Assembly (NCBI RefSeq): GCF_027111255.2 | Contig: NZ_CP114285.2 | Coordinates: forward strand, 2,294,001-2,358,000 | Direction: 5' to 3' | DNA: 64,000 nucleotides | Source: Flavobacterium flavigenum | Lineage (GTDB): Bacteria; Bacteroidota; Bacteroidia; Flavobacteriales; Flavobacteriaceae | Part shown: positions 18,232 through 26,611 of the stretch, one piece after another | Position numbering within the stretch: the first letter of the stretch is position 1 | How the letters are laid out: each line of letters begins with the position of its first letter | Made by a program: the position numbers and the translations under genes | The notes under the pieces: generated by a model | Told to the model about the DNA's origin: nothing | Databases searched by the model: none | Seen by the model: only the letters and a program-made list of their open reading frames with translations

Positions 18232-18763
18232 TATAGAAACTTATAAAATTGGCTATACAGACCAATTTTTTTTTGACACAAATGTTTGGTTGTTATTATT
18301 TGGAAACCTTGCTAATTACCAAAAAAAAGACCAGAAAGAATATTCAAAGTTTTTCAAAGAATCTTTACAAAGAGAAATTCCTATTTATATTTCTTCAATG
18401 ATTTTATCTGAATTTGCAAATGTATTACTCAGAGTAGATTTTAAGCAATGGAAAACGAAAAATAAGTTTACAGAAAGCAAAGACTTTAAAAAAGATTTTG
18501 GAATAACACCGGACTATAAGAAAAGTGTTAAGAATGCAAAAGAACTATTACAATCAATTTTAGATTTGCCAAATATTCATCTAATTTCAGATTTCTTTAA
18601 TGGAATAGATAAGGAAACCATCCTAAAAGACTTTGATATAGTTGATTTCAATGATGCTTATTTAGTAGAATTAATAAGGAACAACAAATATAAGGTAGTT
18701 ACAAATGATAAGGATTTTCAAAAATTAGAATCGAAAATTGACATAATAACTAATCAAATTTAA
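18218..18763 (+). CDS. PIN-domain protein, putative ribonuclease
   Basis: 181 residues. The acidic PIN active site is readable: Asp20 in FFFDTNVWLLLF, a Glu in SSMILSEFANVLLR, an Asp in DIVDFNDAYLVELIRNN, and the terminal VVTNDKDFQKL. PIN domains are metal-dependent RNases, often toxins of type II toxin-antitoxin pairs. The usual small DNA-binding antitoxin is absent; instead the gene overlaps a STAS-like gene (14 bases) and follows a GHKL ATPase. It is closed by a strong terminator 15 bases after the stop. Confidence 0.82.
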   Translation: MATINIETYKIGYTDQFFFDTNVWLLLFGNLANYQKKDQKEYSKFFKESLQREIPIYISSMILSEFANVLLRVDFKQWKTKNKFTESKDFKKDFGITPDYKKSVKNAKELLQSILDLPNIHLISDFFNGIDKETILKDFDIVDFNDAYLVELIRNNKYKVVTNDKDFQKLESKIDIITNQI

Positions 18764-18778
18764 TTCAAGTATAAATAA

Positions 18779-18813
18779 AAAACCCGACAGACCTTGAAAA
18801 ATCTGTCGGGTTT
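18779..18813. terminator. Bidirectional terminator between the PIN and S46 peptidase genes
   Basis: Strong 11-bp stem AACCCGACAGA / TCTGTCGGGTT with a 10-base loop and A/T runs on both sides. It lies between convergent genes. Confidence 0.88.
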
Positions 18814-18834
18814 AATTTTATAAATAAATTGAGA

Positions 18835-20979
18835 TTATTTTGCAATAGTCAATTCGTCAATAATGTTTTTTGCTCCGGCGTATTTGTCGATAATCCAAAG
18901 TACGTAACGAATATCTACGTTGATTGTTCTTTGCAATTTAGAGTCAAAAATTACGTCACCAGCCATTGCTTCGATGTTTCCGTCAAAAGCAATTCCGATT
19001 AACTCTCCTTTTCCGTTAAGAACCGGTGAACCAGAGTTTCCTCCTGTGATATCATTGTCTGTTAAAAAGTTTACGGGCATGTATCCCGCTTTATCAGCAT
19101 ATTGACCAAAATCTTTTGCTTTATTCAATTCTAACAAACGGGCTGGCAAATCAAATTCCTGGTCTCCCGCTTTATACTTTTTCACCATACTTTCCATGGT
19201 TGTATAGTTGTTGATTTTAGCATCATTACGAGGATCTGCAGGCAAAGCGCGAACTTTTCCGTAAGTTAATCTTAAAGTTGAGTTTGCATCCGGATATTTA
19301 ATTGCATTCAGTTTTGATTCTCTTAAACCTTCCACCAATAAACGATAAGCAGTTGCAAAACCATCATCCGCTTTTGCCTGATCATCTGATTTAGTACGAT
19401 ATTTTGTCAGCAAATCAGAGGAGATTATATATAATGGATCTATTGGAAGCGCCGCCGGTTTTGGGCTTGCTAAGTATTCTAAAACTTTCTCTTTAGATGC
19501 AAAAAAACTAGTTTCAGTTGCTTTTGCTATGTCAGCAGTAAAATCACCATTATTAGCCGCTTTCATTTTAGCAATTTGTGGTGCTAAACCATATTCAGCC
19601 GCTTTAGAAGCATATAAATTTAACTGTGCAGTCAAAACATCTTTTTCTAACGGAGCATAAAACTCGCCATAAATATCTTCAACCATTGCGTTGATTTTAG
19701 GCAGCATTTCTGCTTTTTTAGCATCATTTTCTTTAGAGTAAGCAATCAATGCATTTCCTAAATTTGCAGGTGCTGTAGCAAGAGCTGAAGTACGTAAAAG
19801 CTGGATCAAATAATTATCGTGAGTCGCTTTTAAATTTGTTTCTCTGTAATAATCATTGATTGTCGGAATTACATTTTCATACTTTTCCTTATTCGCAGGC
19901 TTACTCGCCCAGTCGTAGAATTTATCTTCCTGTGCTGTCTTTACATCTACCGTTCCTGCTTTTGTTAAGGCATCTATCATTCCCTGACGGTTTTTCCAGT
20001 AGTTGGCTGTCGAAGCATATTTTGAAGCATACTGTAAACGAACAGTGGCATCTTTATCCATATACTTCTTCATTACATCCATTCCGGTTTTAGCACCTTC
20101 AACCCACGCAGGATAAGCATATTTTATATTTTGCTCGATTCCTCCGGCTGGCATCCAGCGGTTTGTTCTTCCCGGATACCCTAAAATCATGGCAAAATCA
20201 TTTTCTTTTACACCTTTAATGCTTACAGGCAGATAATGTTTTGGCTGCAAAGGCACATTGTCTTTAGAATATTCTGCAGGATTTCCGTCTTTGTCAGCAT
20301 ATACTCTGAACATAGAAAAATCTCCGGTTTGACGCGGCCACTCCCAGTTATCAGTGTCTCCACCAAATTTACCCACGCTTTCAGGAGGCGTACCTACTAA
20401 ACGAACATCTTTATAATCCTGATAAACGAAATAGTAATATTCATTTCCCTGAAAGAAAGGACGAACAGAAACAGTATACTTTCCGCCTTCGTTATTTTCT
20501 TTTTCAATCAAAGCGATTTCCTGCTGAATGATTTTGTTTCTTTCTGTTTCTGTCATAGAAGCATTTACTTTTGACAAAATTCTTTTAGAAACATCATCCA
20601 TACGCACGAAGAAACGAACGTATAACGATTTTGGTTTCATTTCGGCACTTTTTTCTTTTGCCCAAAAACCGTCTTTAAGATAATTTTGTTCAGCAGTTGA
20701 AAGTTCGGCAATGGCATCGTAACCACAGTGGTGATTGGTCAATACCAAACCATTTTTAGAAACGATTTCAGCAGTACAACCTCCGTTAAACTGTACAATG
20801 GCATCTTTTAAACTGTGATGGTTAATGCTGTAGATTTCTTCAGCAGTTAGCTGCAGCCCCATTTTCTGCATGTCTCTATGGTTCAATCTTTCGATGAACA
20901 TTAAGAACCACATACCTTCGTCGGCTCTTACTGGAAATGCCATTAGGCACATTGTTAAAAATAAAACTATTTTTTTCAT
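18835..20979 (-). CDS. S46 family dipeptidyl-peptidase, DPP7-like
   Basis: 714 residues with a signal peptide (MKKIVLFLTMCLMAFPVRA), so periplasmic or surface-exposed. The chymotrypsin-type triad is visible: His84 in LTNHHCGYDAI, an Asp in GGDTDNWEWPR and Ser649 in TGGNSGSPV. Eighteen residues after the serine there is a glycine (AFDGN). In characterised S46 enzymes Gly at this position marks DPP7 (hydrophobic P1), whereas Arg marks DPP11 (Asp/Glu P1), so I infer DPP7 specificity. The enzyme releases N-terminal dipeptides from oligopeptides for amino-acid nutrition. It is monocistronic. TATCTTCG, a near-consensus -7, lies just upstream of the start. Confidence 0.92.
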   Translation of the reverse strand: MKKIVLFLTMCLMAFPVRADEGMWFLMFIERLNHRDMQKMGLQLTAEEIYSINHHSLKDAIVQFNGGCTAEIVSKNGLVLTNHHCGYDAIAELSTAEQNYLKDGFWAKEKSAEMKPKSLYVRFFVRMDDVSKRILSKVNASMTETERNKIIQQEIALIEKENNEGGKYTVSVRPFFQGNEYYYFVYQDYKDVRLVGTPPESVGKFGGDTDNWEWPRQTGDFSMFRVYADKDGNPAEYSKDNVPLQPKHYLPVSIKGVKENDFAMILGYPGRTNRWMPAGGIEQNIKYAYPAWVEGAKTGMDVMKKYMDKDATVRLQYASKYASTANYWKNRQGMIDALTKAGTVDVKTAQEDKFYDWASKPANKEKYENVIPTINDYYRETNLKATHDNYLIQLLRTSALATAPANLGNALIAYSKENDAKKAEMLPKINAMVEDIYGEFYAPLEKDVLTAQLNLYASKAAEYGLAPQIAKMKAANNGDFTADIAKATETSFFASKEKVLEYLASPKPAALPIDPLYIISSDLLTKYRTKSDDQAKADDGFATAYRLLVEGLRESKLNAIKYPDANSTLRLTYGKVRALPADPRNDAKINNYTTMESMVKKYKAGDQEFDLPARLLELNKAKDFGQYADKAGYMPVNFLTDNDITGGNSGSPVLNGKGELIGIAFDGNIEAMAGDVIFDSKLQRTINVDIRYVLWIIDKYAGAKNIIDELTIAK

Positions 20980-21106
20980 ATAATACTTGAATTAGTCTTG
21001 CGAAGATACTTCATTTTCACAATTTCATCATTCAATTGTCATTGAAAATGTATTTTAGTGCTACAATTTTATAATTCTATTACGAATTCAATATTATTAA
21101 ACCAAA

Positions 21107-21133
21107 AAAATGCTCTGTTTCCAGAGCATTTTT
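21107..21133 (-). terminator. Rho-independent terminator of obg (minus strand)
   Basis: Stem TGCTCTG / CAGAGCA with a 4-base loop, flanked by A runs (T runs on the minus strand). It lies about 20 bases past the obg stop. The symmetric A/T flanks would also work on the plus strand, but no plus-strand gene ends here. Confidence 0.8.
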
Positions 21134-21154
21134 AATATAAAACTTTTTATTTTA

Positions 21155-22156
21155 TTATTCATTCAGCATTTTCCAAAGCTTGTCTTTTAAATCTGTCAAA
21201 CCTTGCTGGGCAACAGATGAAATAAACATATACGGAACATCTTTGAAGGACACATCCAATTCGGCTTTTAATTCGGCTTTTAATTCATCGTCCAGCATAT
21301 CGCATTTTGAAATTACTAAAAGACGTTCTTTATCCAGCATTTCAGGATTGTATTTCGTTAATTCATTCACCAGAATGTCATATTCTGCTTTGATATCAGG
21401 TGTATCAACCGGAACTAAAAACAATAAGGTTGAATTACGCTCAATGTGACGCAGGAAATAATGCCCAAGACCTTTTCCTTCTGCAGCCCCTTCAATAATT
21501 CCAGGAATATCTGCGATCACAAAAGACTGAAAATCCCTGTAGGCAACAATTCCAAGATTTGGCTTCAAAGTCGTAAACGGATAATCGGCAATTTTTGGTT
21601 TTGCCGAAGTCAATACAGATAATAAAGTCGATTTTCCAGCATTTGGAAAACCTACTAAACCAACATCTGCCAAAACTTTAAGTTCCAGAATAACGTCCAT
21701 TTCTACACCCAACAATCCAGGTTGTGCATAACGAGGCGTCTGGTTGGTAGAACTTCTAAAATGCCAGTTTCCTAAACCTCCTTTTCCTCCTCTTGCCAGA
21801 ATCTGTTTTTCTCCGTCTTCTGTAATTTCAAAAAGTGTTTCACCAGTTTCTTTATCTTTTACAACAGTTCCCAGCGGCACTTCAATAATTTTATCCTCTC
21901 CATCTGCACCAGTACTTCGATCTCCACCTCCGTCTCCACCGTGTCCAGCTTTGATATGACGGGCAAATTTTAAATGAAATAGTGTCCAAAGACCTTTATT
22001 ACCAACTAAATACACATGTCCTCCACGTCCTCCGTCACCTCCGTCCGGGCCTCCTTTTTCAATAAATTTCTCCCTATGTAAATGCGTAGATCCCTTTCCT
22101 CCTTTTCCGGAAGAAACGTATATCTTAACATAATCTACAAAATTTCCTTCTGTCAT
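21155..22156 (-). CDS. obg: GTPase Obg/CgtA
   Basis: 333 residues. The glycine-rich Obg fold covers 1-160 ([31 protein letters not shown]). The G domain has G1 GFPNAGKST (169-177), G2 TTLKPNLG, G3 [10 protein letters not shown]4 ISKCD and G5 SSVAQQG. The variable C-terminal OCT domain of Bacillus/E. coli Obg is absent, which is usual for Bacteroidota. Obg is an essential 50S-associated GTPase linked to ribosome maturation and growth control. It is monocistronic, preceded by a short repeat array. Confidence 0.96.
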   Translation of the reverse strand: MTEGNFVDYVKIYVSSGKGGKGSTHLHREKFIEKGGPDGGDGGRGGHVYLVGNKGLWTLFHLKFARHIKAGHGGDGGGDRSTGADGEDKIIEVPLGTVVKDKETGETLFEITEDGEKQILARGGKGGLGNWHFRSSTNQTPRYAQPGLLGVEMDVILELKVLADVGLVGFPNAGKSTLLSVLTSAKPKIADYPFTTLKPNLGIVAYRDFQSFVIADIPGIIEGAAEGKGLGHYFLRHIERNSTLLFLVPVDTPDIKAEYDILVNELTKYNPEMLDKERLLVISKCDMLDDELKAELKAELDVSFKDVPYMFISSVAQQGLTDLKDKLWKMLNE

Positions 22157-22174
22157 TGTTTTTGTTTATGTATA

Positions 22175-22222
22175 GTTTCAGGTTTCAGGTTTCAGGTTTC
22201 AGGTTATGCAGTACGATAACCT
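22175..22222. repeat. GGTTTCA tandem heptamers plus adjoining hairpin
   Basis: Three and a half copies of GGTTTCA (22175-22204), then an inverted repeat CAGGTTAT / ATAACCTG (22199-22222). A related AACCTGAAACTTGAAAC stretch appears upstream of purE near 30.81 kb. It lies between obg and the CNNM gene, where it may be part of the obg leader. Confidence 0.6.
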
Positions 22223-22259
22223 GAAACTAAAAACATTTAAACTTGAAACAAAATTCTCT

Positions 22260-23534
22260 CTACTCTTTTAATGCTTTCACAAGCACTTTATCAATCTTTA
22301 CGCCGTCCATATCGACAACTTCTAAGACAAATTTCTGCCAAATTAACTTTTCGCCTTCTTTTGGAATATGCGAAAGCTCCGTCATGATCATTCCGCTTAC
22401 GGTATTTACTTCGTAATCGTTTGTCAATTCATCTAATTCGAAATAGGTTAAGAAATCGTGTAATGAATAATGTCCGTCAACCAGCCATGATCCGTCTTCT
22501 CTTTCTATTAATTGAAATTCGTCTTTATAAAAATCTGACGCATCACCTACCAAAGCTTCCAAAATATCGTTTAAGGTAATCATGCCCTGAAAAACACCGT
22601 ATTCATCAGAAACTAAGGCATAATGAACACCTGTTTTTTTGAAATTTTCCAACGCTTTGTAAGCCGTTGTCTGCTCCATCAGATAAGGCGCCTCAGATGT
22701 TATGGATGCAAGGTCAAAATTATCTTTTTCGATATTGGCAAAAATATTTTTTAAGGTTACAACTCCCACAATGTCATCATAATTATCCTTGTAAACCGGA
22801 TAAACGGCATGTAAATCATGCAAAACCAGTTCTTTAATTTTAGCTTTATCGTCTTTTAAAGGCAGCATGTCTACTGATTTTCGATGCGTCATTAGAGAGC
22901 TGACTTTACGGTCTCCAATGTGAAAAACACGTTCCACAATATCCTGCTCTATTTCCTGTACTTCGCCAACTTCTGTTCCTTCTTTGATAATTGCTTTGAT
23001 TTCTTCCTCAGTAACTTTTCCGTCAGCGGTTGGTTTTATCTGAAAAACATTCAGTAGAAAATCTGTTGATGATGTTAGTAACCAAATGAAAGGTGCCGTA
23101 ATGATTGAAATTACTTTCATTGGCATTGCCACCATTTTGGCAATGGATTCAGGATAATTTAAACCGATTCGCTTTGGCAGTAATTCACCTAAAACCAATG
23201 AGAAAAAAGTTAAAACAACAACGACGATTCCAACTGCAACTGAATGAGCATACGGTTTTAAAACTTCAAATCCGCTAACAAAAGTTTCAACATCCATTGT
23301 AATTTTATCTCCAGAGTAGATACCCGTCAAAATTCCGATTAAGGTGATTCCGATTTGTACGGTCGATAAAAATTTATTTGGGGAATTGGCTAAATCGAGT
23401 GCTGTTTTAGCGCTTTTATTTCCTTTTTTTGCTGCCGTTTCCAGTCTGTTTTTTCTAGCCGAAATCAATGCGATCTCTGACATCGAGAAAACTCCGTTTA
23501 GTAGTATCAGAAAAAATATTATTAGTATTTCCAA
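22260..23534 (-). CDS. Hemolysin-C/CorC-type membrane protein (DUF21, CBS pair, CorC domain)
   Basis: 424 residues. The N-terminal CNNM/DUF21 domain has about four transmembrane segments (MEILIIFFLILLNGVFSMSEIALISARKNR, VAVGIVVVVLTFFSLVLGELLPKRIGL). Two CBS domains follow at about 205-330 (VFHIGDRKVSSLMTHRKSVDMLP, HYALVSDEYGVFQGMITLNDILEALVGD), then the C-terminal CorC_HlyC domain (GSWLVDGHYSLHDFLTYFELDE). The family is implicated in Mg2+/Co2+ efflux or tolerance; 'hemolysin' is historical. Flavobacterial GldE belongs to the same architecture, but I see no gliding genes here. Monocistronic. Confidence 0.88.
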   Translation of the reverse strand: MEILIIFFLILLNGVFSMSEIALISARKNRLETAAKKGNKSAKTALDLANSPNKFLSTVQIGITLIGILTGIYSGDKITMDVETFVSGFEVLKPYAHSVAVGIVVVVLTFFSLVLGELLPKRIGLNYPESIAKMVAMPMKVISIITAPFIWLLTSSTDFLLNVFQIKPTADGKVTEEEIKAIIKEGTEVGEVQEIEQDIVERVFHIGDRKVSSLMTHRKSVDMLPLKDDKAKIKELVLHDLHAVYPVYKDNYDDIVGVVTLKNIFANIEKDNFDLASITSEAPYLMEQTTAYKALENFKKTGVHYALVSDEYGVFQGMITLNDILEALVGDASDFYKDEFQLIEREDGSWLVDGHYSLHDFLTYFELDELTNDYEVNTVSGMIMTELSHIPKEGEKLIWQKFVLEVVDMDGVKIDKVLVKALKE

Positions 23535-23593
23535 TTTGTGGCTTGTTCGTTATATAATAGTTTGTTAATGTAATTTGCAACCTGATCGTGTTA

Positions 23594-23745
23594 TAGCACA
23601 GATGGAAGAGAAAAGCCCGGAGCTAAAAAAAACTAATTTTTCCTGCCAGAAAACAGCGACCGGAGGAAGCTCGTTTTATGGTTTGGAAAAATAGTTTTTT
23701 TAGCGTCCCGATAGCTATCGGGATTTCACGTACAGCTGGAAAAGC
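23594..23745 (+). repeat. Dispersed intergenic hairpin element, copy 2 (diverged)
   Basis: Starts TAGCACAGATGGAAG, close to copy 1 (TAGCCCTGATGGAAG), and continues AAAAGCCCGGAGC. It contains a perfect 18-bp palindrome, TCCCGATAGCTATCGGGA (23706-23723), and ends with AGCTGGAAAAGCTT. It fills the gap between adk and the CNNM gene. It is longer than copy 1 and its inner hairpins differ, so the relationship rests on the boundary words. Confidence 0.45.
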
Positions 23746-23747
23746 TT

Positions 23748-24320
23748 CTACAAATTATCTATAACTGACGTTAATCTTTCTGTAATTTCTTCAATCGTTC
23801 CGATACCGTTTACGGCATGAAATTTATTTTGCTCTTTGTAATATCCAATTAACGGAGCAGTTTTTTCGTTATATTCCTGATATCTCACACGAATTTTTTC
23901 TTCATCCTGATCGTCTACTCTTCCGCTGGTTTTTCCTCTTTCTAATAAACGTGCTACCAAAATTTCGTCATCAGCTTCTAAAGCGATAGTAGCTGTAACT
24001 TCTGAACCAATTGTTGGCAAAAATTTATCTAACGCTTCAGCCTGATTGATTGTTCTTGGATATCCGTCGAATAAAAATCCTGCTGTATCAGGATGTTTTT
24101 TTACTTCATCAATTAACATTTCGGTAGTTAATTCGCAAGGAACCAACTCTCCATTGTCCATAAAAACCCTTGCTTTTTTACCTAGTTCTGTATCATTTTT
24201 TAAATTAAAACGAAAAATATCTCCTGTTGAAAGGTGTGTCAAATTGTATTTTTCTTTTAAAAATTCTGCCTGAGTTCCTTTTCCTGCTCCCGGCTTTCCA
24301 AATAAAACGATGTTAATCAT
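23748..24320 (-). CDS. adk: Adenylate kinase
   Basis: 190 residues, the short form with a minimal LID. The P-loop is GKPGAGKGT (8-16). NMP-binding residues are in LSTGDIFRFNLKNDTELGKKA, FDGYPRTINQAEAL covers the core Arg, and LLERGKTSGRVDDQDEEKIRVRYQEY is the LID. It interconverts AMP + ATP and 2 ADP. It follows hpt on the same strand with a 73-base gap; purine-salvage and nucleotide-balance genes therefore lie side by side, possibly co-transcribed. Confidence 0.96.
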   Translation of the reverse strand: MINIVLFGKPGAGKGTQAEFLKEKYNLTHLSTGDIFRFNLKNDTELGKKARVFMDNGELVPCELTTEMLIDEVKKHPDTAGFLFDGYPRTINQAEALDKFLPTIGSEVTATIALEADDEILVARLLERGKTSGRVDDQDEEKIRVRYQEYNEKTAPLIGYYKEQNKFHAVNGIGTIEEITERLTSVIDNL

Positions 24321-24393
24321 AATGAATGTAATTGTTGTGACTCCCTATTTTTTAAGAAGTTTAAAATGAATATATAGTTGTGTTTGTTTAAAA

Positions 24394-24924
24394 TTATTCT
24401 GCTAACTTATAGATTTCGGGTAAATTTCTTCCTAAACCATTATAGTCTAAACCGTAACCAACAATGAATTTGTTTGGAATCCTGATTCCGACATAATCTA
24501 TTTTGATATCTTTTTTATAAGCTTCCGGTTTAAAGAACAAAGTTGCAATTTTAAAATGCTTTACATTTTGCTCCTTAAACTTCTTTTTTAACTCTTCGAT
24601 TGTGTTTCCGGTGTCAATAATATCTTCGATTATGACAACGGTCCTTCCCGAAAGATCCTGATTAATTCCGATTAATTCTTTAACCGAATTGGTACTTTCC
24701 GTTCCTTCATACGAAGCCATTTTGATAAATGAAACTTCGCAGGGACTCTTATATTTTTTCAAAAAGTCTGCAACAACCATAAAAGCACCATTCAGAACAC
24801 CAACAAAAATAGGTGTATCATCTCCAAAATCATCTTCTACCTGTGCCACTATTTTGGATAAAGCAAAATCAATTTCTTTAGCCGAAATAAACGGAACAAA
24901 TTGTTTATCGTGAAGTTGTATCAT
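24394..24924 (-). CDS. hpt: Hypoxanthine phosphoribosyltransferase
   Basis: 176 residues. The PRPP-binding loop is VVIIEDIIDTGNTIEEL, the flexible-loop SY is in FIKMASYEGTESTNSVK, and the C-terminal purine-binding part is FIVGYGLDYNGLGRNLPEIY. It converts hypoxanthine (and guanine) plus PRPP to IMP/GMP. A consensus -7 element lies 25 bases upstream of the start. adk follows downstream. Confidence 0.95.
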   Translation of the reverse strand: MIQLHDKQFVPFISAKEIDFALSKIVAQVEDDFGDDTPIFVGVLNGAFMVVADFLKKYKSPCEVSFIKMASYEGTESTNSVKELIGINQDLSGRTVVIIEDIIDTGNTIEELKKKFKEQNVKHFKIATLFFKPEAYKKDIKIDYVGIRIPNKFIVGYGLDYNGLGRNLPEIYKLAE

Positions 24925-24949
24925 TATTTTTGTACTTTAAAATAATGGA

Positions 24950-24957
24950 CAAAGATA
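24950..24957 (-). promoter_or_regulatory. Bacteroidota -7 promoter element of hpt
   Basis: On the minus strand TATCTTTG matches TAnnTTTG exactly, 25 bases before the hpt start. No well-spaced TTTG is seen. Confidence 0.45.
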
Positions 24958-25108
24958 CAGAATTACTACCAAACTGTAAGTATCAAAATTTTATAGTAGC
25001 TAGAGTTTTTTACGAATGTTAAATATCAGTTAATATTTACAAACGGTTTGGGGTAACTCTTTCTGAATCATTAAATTGTTGTTTGACAAATATTTAATCA
25101 AAATCAAC

Positions 25109-26386
25109 ATGAAAATTACCATACAATTATTATCTCTATGCTTATTAACTGTAATAACAGCCTGCAATGGCCAGGTAATAAAAGAGGAAAAAGAAGCGCT
25201 GGCCAAACAGCCTGCCAATGTCGTAAAAACGGCTATTGGAAATATTACACTTCCTCCGCCCTACGCAACAGAATCTAAATCTAAAAACAGTAAAGTAATA
25301 GGCTGGCCAGAAGGAAAAACGCCAAAAGCACCGGAAGGATTTACGGTTACAAAATTTGCTGACGGATTTGAGAACCCACGCTGGTGTTATATTGGTCCAA
25401 ACAATGACATTTTTGTTGTTGAAAGCGGTACCAGAGCAAGCAAAAACCAAATTATAGTTTTACGTGACAAGGATAAAGACGGCGTTTTTGAAACCCGAGA
25501 AGTCTTTTTGAAAGGTCTCAACAGACCTTTGGGAATGCTTATTCTAAAAGACTTTTTTTATGTGGCAAATACAGACGGGCTTTACCGTTATCCTTATAAA
25601 AACGCTCCATTAAAACTTGAAACACAGGGAGTCAAAATTGTTGAACTTCCGGCTGGAGGATACAACAATCACTGGACACGAAGTCTTCTCGCCAACCCGG
25701 AAGGAACTAAAATTTATATTGGCGTAGGTTCTGGAAGTAATGTGGGCGAAAACGGGATGGATAAAGAAATTCGCCGTGCAGCAATTTTAGAAATCAATCC
25801 TGACGGAACCGGCGAAAAAATTTATGCTGAAGGTCTTCGAAACCCAATGGGAATGGACTGGAATCCTGCCAATAAAAAAGAACTCTGGACTGCCGTTAAT
25901 GAGCGTGATGAGCTGGGCGATGATTTGGTTCCGGATTATATTACAAGTGTAAAAAGAGGTGGGTTTTATGGATGGCCTTATTCATATTTTGGTAGTATTC
26001 CTGATCCGAGATGGAAAGGCGAAAGAAAAGATTTAATCGATAAAGCAATTGTTCCTGACGTTCCGGTTGGTGCTCACACTGCTTCTTTGGGATTGGCTTT
26101 TTATACTAAAAATGCTTTTCCGGCAAAATATAAAAACGGTGCTTTTGTGGGACAGCACGGTTCATGGAATCGTTCGGTAATATCAGGCTACAAAGTGCTG
26201 TTTGTTCCTTTTAAAGATGGAAAACCATCCGGAAAACCGGAAGATTTCTTAACTGGCTTTATTTCTGATGCTGATAAAGCCGAAGTTTACGGACGCCCTG
26301 TTGCTGTTACGGTTATGAATGACGGATCACTTTTGGTAAATGATGACAGCGGGAATACGATATGGAAAGTTACGGCGAATAAGTAA
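25109..26386 (+). CDS. PQQ-dependent sugar (sorbosone-type) dehydrogenase lipoprotein
   Basis: 425 residues from the ATG at 25109; an ATG 33 bases upstream would add a charged stretch before the signal. It has a lipoprotein signal with lipobox VITACN. The six-bladed beta-propeller family signatures include GFENPRWCYIGPNNDIFVVESG, RPLGMLILKDFFYVANTDGLYRY, GLRNPMGMDWNP, AVNERDELGDDLVPDY and GQHGSWNRSVISGYKV. The family (sorbosone/glucose dehydrogenase-like, GSDH) uses PQQ in the periplasm. Cofactor binding is inferred from homology, since no PQQ biosynthesis gene is nearby. Monocistronic, ahead of a TonB-dependent receptor. Confidence 0.85.
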   Translation: MKITIQLLSLCLLTVITACNGQVIKEEKEALAKQPANVVKTAIGNITLPPPYATESKSKNSKVIGWPEGKTPKAPEGFTVTKFADGFENPRWCYIGPNNDIFVVESGTRASKNQIIVLRDKDKDGVFETREVFLKGLNRPLGMLILKDFFYVANTDGLYRYPYKNAPLKLETQGVKIVELPAGGYNNHWTRSLLANPEGTKIYIGVGSGSNVGENGMDKEIRRAAILEINPDGTGEKIYAEGLRNPMGMDWNPANKKELWTAVNERDELGDDLVPDYITSVKRGGFYGWPYSYFGSIPDPRWKGERKDLIDKAIVPDVPVGAHTASLGLAFYTKNAFPAKYKNGAFVGQHGSWNRSVISGYKVLFVPFKDGKPSGKPEDFLTGFISDADKAEVYGRPVAVTVMNDGSLLVNDDSGNTIWKVTANK

Positions 26387-26443
26387 AATTCCAATCTCAT
26401 AATTATCGAGATAAATTCCAGATCCCAAACTTTATGCTGATTT

Positions 26444-26580
26444 TTAAACACATAGAGACATAGCATTTCCGGAACTTCAAAAAAGGCGTTTCACTTGTTT
26501 TTAAAACACATAACTATTCTGCGTTTTTGCAAATGAAACGACTTTATACACAAACCAAAGCTATGTCTCTATGTGTTTAA
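26444..26580. repeat. Long intergenic inverted repeat A
   Basis: Perfect 21-bp arms (26444-26464 and 26560-26580, the first containing ACACATAGAGACATAGC). Weaker inner arms are GGCGTTTCACTTG near 26486 and CAAATGAAACG near 26530. The whole forms a cruciform or RNA hairpin of about 137 bases between the dehydrogenase and the TonB receptor. It has no coding potential. Confidence 0.8.
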
Positions 26581-26611
26581 GAATTAAGCTCAGAAACTTA
26601 AACTGTCATTT

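Noticed and set aside
17872..18763. Classical type II toxin-antitoxin pair
   Set aside because: The gene before PIN is a STAS-like protein, not a DNA-binding antitoxin (no ribbon-helix-helix, HTH or AbrB-like sequence), and an ATPase is part of the unit.
22175..22222. GGTTTCA repeats as a possible CRISPR array
   Set aside because: Units are seven bases without spacers, and no cas genes are present.
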